Shown: piece by piece, positions 16,007 through 23,257 of the stretch
Layout of the letters: each line of letters starts with the position of its first letter
Position numbering within the stretch: the first letter of the stretch is position 1
DNA from: Acidovorax sp.
GTDB taxonomy: Bacteria > Pseudomonadota > Gammaproteobacteria > Burkholderiales > Burkholderiaceae_C
NCBI GenBank assembly: GCA_004210805.1
Contig: SDXZ01000041.1
Location: 1 to 32,089 of the forward strand
DNA: 32,089 bases
Direction of reading: 5' to 3'
Notes under the pieces: generated by a model
The model's database searches: none
The model's input: only the letters and a program-made list of their open reading frames with translations
Told to the model about the DNA's origin: nothing
Program-made: the position numbers and the translations under genes

Positions 16007-16411
16007 ATGACCATTCAGACCGCCACCGACAAAGTTGCCGACAGCGCACGCCACCTTGCTGACGACGTGCTGCAAAGCGCACAAGACGCAGTGCAGTCCA
16101 CCCGCAATGCCGCCAACGCCTCGCTGGAAAAAGCAGAAGAAGGCGTCCGCACCCTGCGCAGCCAGGCGGATCCGGTGATTGACGATCTGGCCGCACGTGC
16201 TCAGGAACTCGCCGCCCGCAGCATTGACTACTGCGCCGAGACCAGCGCCAAGGCCCGCCAAAAGCTCAATGAAGCCGCCGAAGCCACGAACAAGTACGTG
16301 GCCGAGCAGCCTACCAAGTCGCTGGTGATCGCAGCAGCATCGGGCGCTGCACTGGCCGCGTTGTTGATGATGGCTTCGCGCCGCCGCCAACCGCACCACG
16401 CTGCGTACTAA
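16007..16411 (+). CDS. DUF883 (ElaB/YqjD-like) membrane-tethered protein
   Basis: A 134-residue protein of the ElaB/YqjD/DUF883 type. A long amphipathic, Ala-rich helix with heptad character (residues 1-100, for example DDVLQSAQDAVQSTRNAANA and ARAQELAARSIDYCAETSAK) precedes a single C-terminal membrane helix (SLVIAAASGAALAALLMMAS). It ends in a basic cytoplasmic tail with RRRQPHH. E. coli relatives bind ribosomes at the inner membrane in stationary phase; the same role here is inference. AAGGAG at 15992-15997 lies nine bases before the ATG. It sits between the DUF1328 gene and the BON lipoprotein gene. Confidence 0.9.
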   Translation: MTIQTATDKVADSARHLADDVLQSAQDAVQSTRNAANASLEKAEEGVRTLRSQADPVIDDLAARAQELAARSIDYCAETSAKARQKLNEAAEATNKYVAEQPTKSLVIAAASGAALAALLMMASRRRQPHHAAY

Positions 16412-16568
16412 ATCCCAGGTTCGGTGGCGTGCTCGCATGGCCGGTTCGCCACCCCCATAAAACCAAAACCCGAACCCTACAGTCCGCCGGTCGCGGAGGG
16501 TGCAACAGACCGGCAGATTGCAACTACCAGCACCCGCGTTCCAACCCATCTCGAAAAAGGAAAACACC

Positions 16569-16886
16569 ATGAAATACGCACGTGCCCTCGCTTTTGCAGC
16601 TGTTGCTGGCATCACCATCGTGACGGCCACCGGCTGCTCGGTTGCCCGCGAACAACAGACCATGGGCTCCTATGTGGACGACGCCGGCATCACCACCGCC
16701 GTGAAGGCCAAGATGGCCGAAGACAAGTCCGTGTCCGCCACCTCCATCAGCGTGGAAACGCTGAACGGCACGGTGCAGCTGTCCGGCTTTGCCAAGTCGC
16801 AAAACGAAAAGAACCAGGCTGAAGCCATTGCACGCAACACCAAGAACGTGCGTGAAGTGCGCAACAGCATCGTCGTGCGCCCTTAA
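16569..16886 (+). CDS. BON-domain lipoprotein
   Basis: A 105-residue exported protein. A signal peptide (MKYARALAFAAVAGITIVTA) leads to a lipobox-like ATGC with the cysteine at position 23; the -3 residue is Ala rather than the preferred Leu, so lipidation is probable but not certain. Residues 35-103 form one BON domain (DDAGITTAVKAKMAEDKSVS, the conserved glycine in LNGTVQLSGFAKS, ARNTKNVREVRNSIVV). Family members such as OsmY and DolP act in the periplasm or at membranes under envelope stress. The chosen ATG has AAGGAAA ahead of it. It is followed by two hairpins, the second of them a terminator. Confidence 0.92.
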   Translation: MKYARALAFAAVAGITIVTATGCSVAREQQTMGSYVDDAGITTAVKAKMAEDKSVSATSISVETLNGTVQLSGFAKSQNEKNQAEAIARNTKNVREVRNSIVVRP

Positions 16887-16898
16887 TGGCATGGCGTA

Positions 16899-16938
16899 GA
16901 TCTGGCTGATAGCGGCTCGCGCCGCTGACAGCCAGATC
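16899..16938 (+). other. Long hairpin downstream of the BON lipoprotein gene
   Basis: GATCTGGCTG (16899-16908) pairs with 16929-16938. After a two-by-two mismatch, AGCGGC pairs with GCCGCT across a TCGC loop. It gives 16 pairs without a T run, placed 13 bases after the stop codon. It could protect the 3' end of the message. Confidence 0.6.
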
Positions 16939-16946
16939 GCAGAGCA

Positions 16947-16982
16947 GGCTCCAGGACTCAACGCCTGGAGCCTTTCTTTTTT
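16947..16982 (+). terminator. Rho-independent terminator after the DUF1328-DUF883-BON block
   Basis: GGCTCCAGG (16947-16955) pairs perfectly with CCTGGAGCC (16964-16972) around an 8-base loop and is followed by TTTCTTTTTT. It closes the small envelope-gene block. Confidence 0.9.
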
Positions 16983-17060
16983 GCTCTGGTGAGTGCAATT
17001 GCCGTGTAACGGCTGTCTGCCTTTGCGCTTCACCTGCCACGTGGGTATAAGCTCGGCTCC

Positions 17061-18176
17061 ATGCGTGTATTCAATTGCGACCACTGCGGTCATCTGGTGT
17101 TTTTTGACAGCGTGCAGTGCCTGCACTGCGGCAGCACGCTGGCCTTCCTGCCCGACGACCTCACCATGGCTGCGCTGGCCCCGGCGCCGCAGGACGGCCC
17201 GGGCCTGTGGCGCCGGATGGGCGCGCGCAACAGCGGGCAGTACAGCGGGCGCCTGTACCGCATGTGCCACAACCACACTTACTACCAAGCCTGCAACTTC
17301 GCCATACCGGCCAATGACCATGCGGGGCTGTGCGCATCTTGTCGCCAGACCCGCGTGCTGCCCGACCTGTCGGAATCCGCCAACCTGCGGCGCTGGAAGC
17401 AGATCGAGGCCGCCAAGCGCCAGCTGTTCTACACCCTCGCGCGGCTGGGGCTGGAGCGGGTGCACGGCCGCAGCGGGCCTTTCTTTGAATTTCTGGCGGA
17501 TCTGCCGGGCGGCCCCACCATCCTGACCGGGCACGTGGGCGGCACCATCACCCTCAACATTGCCGAGGCGGACGACGATGAACGCGCGCGGCGGCGCATT
17601 GCCCTGGGCGAGCCCTACCGCACGCTGATTGGCCACCTGCGGCACGAGTCCGGCCATTTCTACTGGGACAAGCTGGTGCGCGACGGCGGCCGCACCGACG
17701 CGTTTCGCCAGGTGTTTGGCGACGAGAGCCAGGACTACTCGGCCGCACTCGACGCCCACTACGCCCGGGGCTCGGAGCTGGGCGACTGGTCCGAGCGCCA
17801 CGTGAGCGCCTATGCCGCCGCCCACCCGTGGGAAGACTGGGCCGAAACCTGGGCGCACTACCTGCATCTGGTCGACCTGCTCGAGACCGCGGCCAGCTAC
17901 CAGGCCAGCGTGACGGTGCCCGACCCCGAGGGCGCCGTTCGCCACCATGTCACCGACCCCTTCGCCGACCCGCGGCCGGGCTTTTTGGAGATGGTGCGCC
18001 AGTGGGTGCCGCTGACCCTGATGCTCAACAGCCTGAACCGCAGCCTGGGCCAGGACGACGCGTACCCGTTTGCGCTTTCGCCTGGTGCCATGGTCAAGCT
18101 GCGGTTTGTGCACGAGCTGGTGCAGGACCAGGCGCCACTGGGTCAGGCGCAGGCCGTGCCGATCGCCGAAGCCTGA
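17061..18176 (+). CDS. Putative zinc-binding metallopeptidase (Peptidase_Mx-like)
   Basis: A 371-residue cytosolic protein. The N-terminus has a zinc ribbon of two CxxC pairs (FNCDHCGHLVFF and QCLHCGSTL), and a second cysteine pair follows in GLCASCRQTRVLP, with an extra C/H-rich stretch YRMCHNHTYYQACNF. The C-terminal two thirds carry a gluzincin-like site, HLRHESGHFYWD (HESGH, a form of HExxH), then DWAETWAHYLHL, which could supply the third ligand. This matches the family described as putative zinc-binding metallopeptidases; no substrate is known to me. It is followed after 40 bases by an alpha/beta hydrolase gene, probably on one transcript. Confidence 0.85.
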   Translation: MRVFNCDHCGHLVFFDSVQCLHCGSTLAFLPDDLTMAALAPAPQDGPGLWRRMGARNSGQYSGRLYRMCHNHTYYQACNFAIPANDHAGLCASCRQTRVLPDLSESANLRRWKQIEAAKRQLFYTLARLGLERVHGRSGPFFEFLADLPGGPTILTGHVGGTITLNIAEADDDERARRRIALGEPYRTLIGHLRHESGHFYWDKLVRDGGRTDAFRQVFGDESQDYSAALDAHYARGSELGDWSERHVSAYAAAHPWEDWAETWAHYLHLVDLLETAASYQASVTVPDPEGAVRHHVTDPFADPRPGFLEMVRQWVPLTLMLNSLNRSLGQDDAYPFALSPGAMVKLRFVHELVQDQAPLGQAQAVPIAEA

Positions 18177-18216
18177 GCGGCTCGCGCGCCGTTTTTTTGC
18201 AGCTGTTGCCGCCGAC

Positions 18217-18972
18217 ATGACGACGAGCCCCTCTCACACACCCACCGTTCCCCAGCTCGTGCTGATCCCCGGCCTGGCCGCCGATGCCACCATGTGGCAG
18301 GCCCAGTTGCCGGCCATGCCTGCTGCGCTGCGGCCGGAGGTGGCCACCGCGCCGTCGCGGCCCAGCGCGCTGCGCATTGAAGACATGGCGGCGCTGGTCT
18401 TGGCCGAATACGCGGGGCCGTTGCTGCTGTGCGGCGCCTCCATGGGCGGGATGATTGCGATGGAAGCCGCGCGCCAGGCACCCGAGCGCGTAGCGGGCCT
18501 TGCGCTGCTGGGCACCACCGCCCGGCCAGAGACGCCGGACATGCGCGCGCTGCGCGAGGCGGCGATGGAGCTTTTCAAGCAAGGCAAGCTGCGCGAGGTG
18601 ATCGAGCCGAACGTGGCCTTTGCGTTCCACCCCGCCAATGCGGCGCGGCCCGCGCTGGTGCAGGCCTACCTGGACTTCGTGCTGGGCGCTGGCGCCAAGC
18701 AGCTGGTGCGCCAGAACCGCGCGGTGATCCACCGTCCCGATGCGCGTGTGCACCTGCCGCAGGTGGCGTGTCCCACCCTGGTCGTGTGTGGAGCCGCCGA
18801 CCAGCTCACGCCGCCCGAGTGCTCGGCAGAGATCGCCGCGCTGGTTCCGGGTGCCAGCTACACCGTGCTGGACGACTGCGGCCACATGCTCACCATGGAG
18901 CAGCCCGAGGCGGTCAACCAACTGCTGCTTCGGTGGCTGGCGCAGGGCGGTTGGGCACCAAAATCTGAATAA
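18217..18972 (+). CDS. Alpha/beta hydrolase
   Basis: A 251-residue alpha/beta-hydrolase-fold protein. The oxyanion region is LVLIPGLAADATMW, the nucleophile elbow is CGASMGGMIAME, the acid is in VCGAADQLTPP, and the catalytic histidine is in LDDCGHMLTMEQPE. The cap is small (about residues 105-190), as in esterases and BioH-like or 3-oxoadipate enol-lactonase-like enzymes. The substrate cannot be named. I chose the ATG at 18217, which fits the family's N-terminus; the frame stays open upstream into the previous gene. A BioH-like role is tempting because biotin genes are 8 kb away, but nothing in the sequence shows it. Confidence 0.88.
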   Translation: MTTSPSHTPTVPQLVLIPGLAADATMWQAQLPAMPAALRPEVATAPSRPSALRIEDMAALVLAEYAGPLLLCGASMGGMIAMEAARQAPERVAGLALLGTTARPETPDMRALREAAMELFKQGKLREVIEPNVAFAFHPANAARPALVQAYLDFVLGAGAKQLVRQNRAVIHRPDARVHLPQVACPTLVVCGAADQLTPPECSAEIAALVPGASYTVLDDCGHMLTMEQPEAVNQLLLRWLAQGGWAPKSE

Positions 18973-19026
18973 AAACAGGCTCCGGCGCTTGATCCATAAG
19001 CACTTTGTGCTATCAAATTTGTAGTA
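18971..19026 (-). repeat. 56-bp dispersed element, copy 4 (reverse orientation)
   Basis: Reverse-orientation copy, ungapped against 25229-25284 though more diverged (AAGCACT in place of AAGCGCT at 18998-19004). It fills the 55-base gap between the convergent hydrolase and panC genes almost exactly, including the last two bases of the hydrolase stop codon. Confidence 0.75.
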
Positions 19027-19027
19027 T

Positions 19028-19873
19028 TCAGAACTCGAGGTTGTCGATAAGCCGCGTGCTGCCCAGGCGGGCCGCGCCCAGCGCCACCAGGGTCCCAGGC
19101 CCGTCTTGCACCGTGGGCGGCTGCAGGTTGTCGCGGCGGCGCACGGTCAGGTAATCAGGTTGCCAGCCGCGTGCGCGCAGGGCTTCCACGGCCTGCAGTT
19201 CCAGCGCAGCGCGCTCACCGGGCGCCGACCCTGCCCACTGCCGGGCAAGCTGGCGCAGCGCTTCAGACAGCGCCACAGCCTCCTGCCGCTCTTCGGGGGT
19301 CAGATAGCCATTGCGCGAGCTCAGCGCCAGCCCATCCGCGGCGCGGCTGGTTTCACCGGCGACAATGTCGATGGGCAACGCAAACTGCCGCACCATCTGG
19401 CGAATCACCATGAGCTGCTGGTAGTCCTTCTTGCCAAACACCGCCGTGCCGCCGGTCTGGCCCAGCACGCAGGCAAAGAGCTTCATCACCACCGTGCTCA
19501 CGCCGATAAAAAAGCCCGGCCGAAAGTGCCCCTCCAGCATGTCGGCAAACAGAGGGTCGGGGTGCACCTTGAAAGCCTGGGGCTCCGGGTACAGGTCGTT
19601 CTCGCGCGGCGCAAACAACACGTCGCAACCGGCGGCCTGCAGCTGGGCGCAGTCGGCCTCCCAGGTGCGCGGGTAGCTGTCGAAGTCCTCATGTGGCAAG
19701 AACTGCAGGCGGTTCACAAAAATGCTGGCCACGGTCACGTCGCCCAGCGGCTTGGCTTGCCGCACCAGGGCAAGGTGCCCGTCGTGCAGGTTTCCCATGG
19801 TGGGCACAAAGGCGGGGCGGCGGTGCGGGGCCAGGGCCTGGCGCAGGTCGGCGATGGAGCGGGCGATGATCAT
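19028..19873 (-). CDS. panC: Pantothenate synthetase
   Basis: Condenses pantoate and beta-alanine with ATP to make pantothenate. The length of 281 residues is typical. The nucleotide-binding HxGH motif is HDGH in [42 protein letters not shown] and [15 protein letters not shown] are the other family blocks. In NLHDGH the usual Ala-Leu-His-Glu is Asn-Leu-His-Asp, and FVNRLQF has Arg-Leu where many have Pro-Thr; both look like tolerated variants. It lies 65 bases downstream of panB on the same strand, so the two form a panB-panC operon; panD is elsewhere (30259-30639). Confidence 0.97.
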   Translation of the reverse strand: MIIARSIADLRQALAPHRRPAFVPTMGNLHDGHLALVRQAKPLGDVTVASIFVNRLQFLPHEDFDSYPRTWEADCAQLQAAGCDVLFAPRENDLYPEPQAFKVHPDPLFADMLEGHFRPGFFIGVSTVVMKLFACVLGQTGGTAVFGKKDYQQLMVIRQMVRQFALPIDIVAGETSRAADGLALSSRNGYLTPEERQEAVALSEALRQLARQWAGSAPGERAALELQAVEALRARGWQPDYLTVRRRDNLQPPTVQDGPGTLVALGAARLGSTRLIDNLEF

Positions 19874-19938
19874 CGGGAGTCGGAAGGGTTGGGCAAGAAA
19901 TAGAGGGGCAGCAGCGCGGGTGGGGTGCGGCGGGGGCG

Positions 19939-20820
19939 CTACCAGGCGTGCACGGCGTTGTCCGGAAACCGCCCTTGCTTTACCGCCTGCACATAGGCTT
20001 CCATGGCGCCGCGCACACTGCCCGCGTCCTGCATGAAGTTGTGCACGAACTTCGGGTTCTTGCCCAGGTTCACGCCCAGCATGTCGTGCAGCACGAGCAC
20101 CTGGCCGGCAGTGCCGTTGCCCGCACCGATGCCGATGGTGTGGCAGTGCGGCAGCTCGGCCGTGATGTCGGCGGCCAGGGTTGCGGGCACCATTTCGAGC
20201 ACCAGCATGGCGGCGCCCGCGTTTTGCAGCTCATGGGCCTCCTTGCGCAGCGTGCGGGCCGCGTCGTCGGTCTTGCCCTGCACGCGGTAGCCGCCCAGTG
20301 CATGCACCGTTTGCGGCGTCAGGCCCAGGTGGGCACACACGGGCACACCGCGCTGCACCAAGAATTCGACCGTGGCCGCGGTCCAGCCCCCGCCTTCGAG
20401 CTTGATCATGTGCGCGCCCGCCTGCATCAACACGCAGGCGCTGCGCAGGGCTTGCTCGCGGCTTTCGGCATAGGTGCCGTAGGGCAGGTCGGCCACCAGC
20501 CAGGCGGTGGCCTGCACGCGGTGCAGCCCACGCGCCACGCTGGCTGTGTGGTAGGCCATGGTGTCCAGGCTCACCCCCACCGTGCTGGGCAGCCCTTGGC
20601 ACACCATGCCCAGCGAGTCGCCCACCAGGATGCACTCCACGCCCGCCGCATCGGCCACGGCCGCAAAGGTCGCGTCGTAAGCGGTCAGCATGGTGATCTT
20701 CTCACCCGCGTCGCGCATCTGCGCCAGGCGCGGCAGGCTGACCGGGCGGCGCTGGGGCAGGGGCGATGCCGGCGGCAGCGTGCCGTAGGGCGTGGCAGAG
20801 ACAGGGCTGTTGGCAGTCAT
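19939..20820 (-). CDS. panB: 3-methyl-2-oxobutanoate hydroxymethyltransferase
   Basis: Adds the hydroxymethyl group from methylene-tetrahydrofolate to ketoisovalerate, the first step of pantothenate synthesis. It has 293 residues, slightly longer than the usual 260-280 because of a Pro-rich N-terminal extension of about 25 residues. The metal-binding aspartates are in [10 protein letters not shown] and [10 protein letters not shown], the glutamate in IKLEGG, and the catalytic glutamate in [10 protein letters not shown]. The ATG has GGGAG close upstream. It is the first gene of the panB-panC unit and is divergent from nadC; the 300-base gap between them is half occupied by a long foldback element. 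Confidence 0.97.
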   Translation of the reverse strand: MTANSPVSATPYGTLPPASPLPQRRPVSLPRLAQMRDAGEKITMLTAYDATFAAVADAAGVECILVGDSLGMVCQGLPSTVGVSLDTMAYHTASVARGLHRVQATAWLVADLPYGTYAESREQALRSACVLMQAGAHMIKLEGGGWTAATVEFLVQRGVPVCAHLGLTPQTVHALGGYRVQGKTDDAARTLRKEAHELQNAGAAMLVLEMVPATLAADITAELPHCHTIGIGAGNGTAGQVLVLHDMLGVNLGKNPKFVHNFMQDAGSVRGAMEAYVQAVKQGRFPDNAVHAW

Positions 20821-20883
20821 GGAGCTCCCAGAGGCAAAAAAATTGCCGCGAGTCTATGCGACCAATAATGGGTGTACTTAGGA

Positions 20884-21041
20884 ATGGCCTGCATAACTCC
20901 CTGCGGTCTGTGACAGCGCGGCCTCGGGCGGTCTGCTGCGTTGCTTTTCTTGCCAATAGCCGGGCTATTGGCTGCAAAAAGGCGCCTTGTAGCCCATCCC
21001 GATCCGCACTATCACCGCCTCGCGAGGGTTATGCAGGCCAT
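20884..21041. repeat. Long foldback element 2 (panB-nadC gap)
   Basis: Perfect 14-base terminal inverted repeats (ATGGCCTGCATAAC at 20884-20897 and its complement at 21028-21041) enclose a core with a central hairpin GCCAATAGC-CGG-GCTATTGGC. The core matches, in opposite orientation, the core of element 1 (8410-8572). It lies in a divergent promoter region, so it is not simply a terminator. Confidence 0.75.
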
Positions 21042-21120
21042 CCCAAGGGGTTTGGCGCACGGCCGCCGGGGTGCGGCCGCAGCGCCGGTGGCTATTGCGT
21101 TCCCGGTATGCTCGCGCCCC

Positions 21121-22119
21121 ATGACGATTTCGAACCCTAAGCCCAGCGACAACGATGTGGCGGCCCTGGCGCAGGCTGATGTGGCCCGCGCCCTGGACGA
21201 AGACGTGGGCGGTGGCGACCTGACCGCCGGTCTGATCGACCCCGCCCGCCGCGCCCGCGCCCGCATCCTTGCGCGCGAATCCGCCGTGATCTGCGGCGCG
21301 CCCTGGGCCGACGCCGCATTGCGCGCGCTGGACCCCAGCGTGCAGATCACCTGGCATGTGGCCGAAGGCCAGCGCTGCGCGCCGGACCAGGTGGTGCTGG
21401 AGCTCGAAGGCAATGCCCGCGCGCTGCTGTCGGCCGAGCGTACGGCGCTTAATTTTTTGCAGCTGCTGTCGGCCGTGGCCACCAAGACCCGCACGTATGT
21501 GGACGTGGTTGCCGGCACCCGGGCACACATCGTGGACACGCGCAAGACCCTGCCAGGCCTGCGCCTGGCGCAGAAATACGCGGTGCGCGTGGGCGGCGGC
21601 ACCAACCACCGCATCGGGCTGCACGACGCCGTGCTCATCAAAGAGAACCACATCGCTGCGGCCGGCGGTGTGACTGCCGTGCTGCGCGCCGCCGGCCAGA
21701 TGGCCGCGCAGACGAAGTTCATCGAGATCGAAGTGGAAACGCTGGACCAGCTGCACGAGGCGCTGGAGGCCGGGGCCAAGATGGTGCTGCTGGACAACAT
21801 GCCCCTGCCCACACTGCGCGAGGCCGTGCGCATCAACGCCGGCCGCGCGGTGCTGGAGATCTCGGGCGGCGTCACGCTCGACGGCCTGCGCGAGCTGGCT
21901 GAAACCGGCGTGGACCGCATCTCCATCGGCACACTGACCAAGGACGTCAAGGCCACCGATTTTTCGATGCGCCTGACGAGCAGCCGCTCCAGGCGCAGGA
22001 AGGCTCCGTCTGCGCCACCAAACACGCCTGGGCGCGCGTGCCGCCCGAGCCCTCTCAGTCGGAGCGCGCCGCGCTCAAGGACCGCATCCGCCGCCTGCTC
22101 AAGGAAAAGAACGCGGTGA
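21121..22119 (+). CDS. nadC: Nicotinate-nucleotide pyrophosphorylase (carboxylating), C-terminally extended
   Basis: Converts quinolinate and PRPP to nicotinate mononucleotide. Core features are intact: [74 protein letters not shown] and [20 protein letters not shown]. The family normally ends soon after the block found here as [13 protein letters not shown] (L285). In this window the frame continues 47 more codons as an Arg/Ser/Pro-rich tail ([20 protein letters not shown] and onward) that is not protein-like. The tail is the nadA leader read in a different frame, and the gene overlaps the nadA start at 22038 by 82 bases. It looks like loss of the original stop. Catalysis should be unaffected. 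The start is the ATG at 21121. Confidence 0.93.
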   Translation: MTISNPKPSDNDVAALAQADVARALDEDVGGGDLTAGLIDPARRARARILARESAVICGAPWADAALRALDPSVQITWHVAEGQRCAPDQVVLELEGNARALLSAERTALNFLQLLSAVATKTRTYVDVVAGTRAHIVDTRKTLPGLRLAQKYAVRVGGGTNHRIGLHDAVLIKENHIAAAGGVTAVLRAAGQMAAQTKFIEIEVETLDQLHEALEAGAKMVLLDNMPLPTLREAVRINAGRAVLEISGGVTLDGLRELAETGVDRISIGTLTKDVKATDFSMRLTSSRSRRRKAPSAPPNTPGRACRPSPLSRSAPRSRTASAACSRKRTR

Positions 22120-23069
22120 TGGTCTCGCACTACTACGTGCACCCCGACCTGCAGGACCTGGCCGAAGAGACCGGCGGCATCGTGAGCGATTCGCTCGAGA
22201 TGGCGCGTTTCGGCCGCGACCATGCGGCGCAGACGCTGGTGGTCAGTGGCGTGCGCTTCATGGGCGAGACGGCCAAAATTTTGAGCCCCGAAAAGACGGT
22301 GCTGATGCCTGATCTGGATGCCACCTGCTCGCTGGACCTCGGTTGCCCGCTGCAGGAGTTCAGCGCGTTCTGCGACGCGCACCCCGACCGCACCGTGGTG
22401 GTCTACGCCAACACCAGCGCGGCCGTGAAGGCGCGGGCGGACTGGCTCGTCACATCGAGCTGCGCGCTCGACATCGTCGGTGCCTTGAAGGCCGCTGGAC
22501 AAAAAATCCTGTGGGCGCCCGACCGCCACCTGGGTGCCTACATCGAGCAGCAGACGGGTGCCGACATGGTGTTCTGGAACGGCGCCTGCATCGTGCACGA
22601 CGAGTTCAAGGCCTTTGAGCTTGAAGCGCTCAAACAGCAGCACCCGCACGCCAAGGTGCTGGTGCACCCCGAAAGCCCTGCGGACGTGATCGCCCTGGCC
22701 GACGCCGTGGGGTCCACCAGCGCGATCCTCAAGGCCGCGCGCGAGCTGGACGCCACTGAATTCATCGTGGCCACCGACAACGGCATGATGCACAAGCTGC
22801 GCACGCTCAACCCCGGCAAGACGTTTTACGAAGCGCCCACGGCCGGCAACAGCGCCACTTGCAAAAGCTGCGCGCATTGCCCCTGGATGGCGATGAATGG
22901 CCTGGCCGACGTGGCACGGGTGCTCGAGACCGGCGCCAACGCCATTCACGTGGACGCGGCCCTGATCCCGCGCGCGCGCCAGCCCATCGATCGCATGCTG
23001 GCGTTCACTGCGGCTCTGAAGAATGGGCAGCCCATGTCGGCGCTGGTGCCGCACCTGGGCGCCGTATAG
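22038..23069 (+). CDS. nadA: Quinolinate synthase A
   Basis: Condenses iminoaspartate with dihydroxyacetone phosphate to quinolinate using a 4Fe-4S cluster. From GTG 22038 it has 343 residues, close to E. coli NadA. The probable cluster cysteines are C97 in [11 protein letters not shown], the cysteine in [11 protein letters not shown], and one in [13 protein letters not shown]. Family blocks [20 protein letters not shown] and [11 protein letters not shown] are intact. There is no ATG and no Shine-Dalgarno sequence. The frame is readable upstream ([13 protein letters not shown], then [12 protein letters not shown]), which looks like a genuine N-terminus, but that part has no start codon and overlaps nadC. 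Expression probably depends on coupling to nadC translation. The stop codon abuts a foldback element. Confidence 0.95.
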   Translation: MPPEPSQSERAALKDRIRRLLKEKNAVMVSHYYVHPDLQDLAEETGGIVSDSLEMARFGRDHAAQTLVVSGVRFMGETAKILSPEKTVLMPDLDATCSLDLGCPLQEFSAFCDAHPDRTVVVYANTSAAVKARADWLVTSSCALDIVGALKAAGQKILWAPDRHLGAYIEQQTGADMVFWNGACIVHDEFKAFELEALKQQHPHAKVLVHPESPADVIALADAVGSTSAILKAARELDATEFIVATDNGMMHKLRTLNPGKTFYEAPTAGNSATCKSCAHCPWMAMNGLADVARVLETGANAIHVDAALIPRARQPIDRMLAFTAALKNGQPMSALVPHLGAV

Positions 23070-23180
23070 AGCGGCTAACAAACTCTTCTGGCGTCGTTGC
23101 CGCATCTTGTCGTACTACTCGTACTGCCTGCGATGCAGCGCCTAGCCAGAACCGCTTCGCTGAGTTTTGTTAGCCGCTCT
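23068..23180. repeat. Long foldback element 3 (after nadA)
   Basis: Perfect 15-base terminal inverted repeats (AGAGCGGCTAACAAA at 23068-23082 and its complement at 23166-23180), beginning in the nadA stop codon. The core shares GCGTTGC/GTCGTTGC, TCTTG, (G)CCTGC/GGCTGC, GCGCC and TAGCC in order with element 2. Its central hairpin is different, with GTAC-TACTC-GTAC in place of AATAGC-CGG-GCTATT. Confidence 0.7.
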
Positions 23181-23257
23181 GAGCTCGGTGAACGGCATCC
23201 TTTGCTACCATTTGTACCGCTGCCGGCGCCGACCGTGACCCGCAACCGGGCCCTGTT

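Noticed and set aside
18217..18972. Assignment of the alpha/beta hydrolase as BioH
   Set aside because: The fold and small cap fit, but BioH cannot be told from other esterases by the visible motifs, and the biotin genes are 8 kb away on another transcript.
21012..23105. A 697-codon minus-strand open frame opposite nadC and nadA
   Set aside because: Antisense to two well-supported enzymes, low-complexity composition, no recognisable motif.
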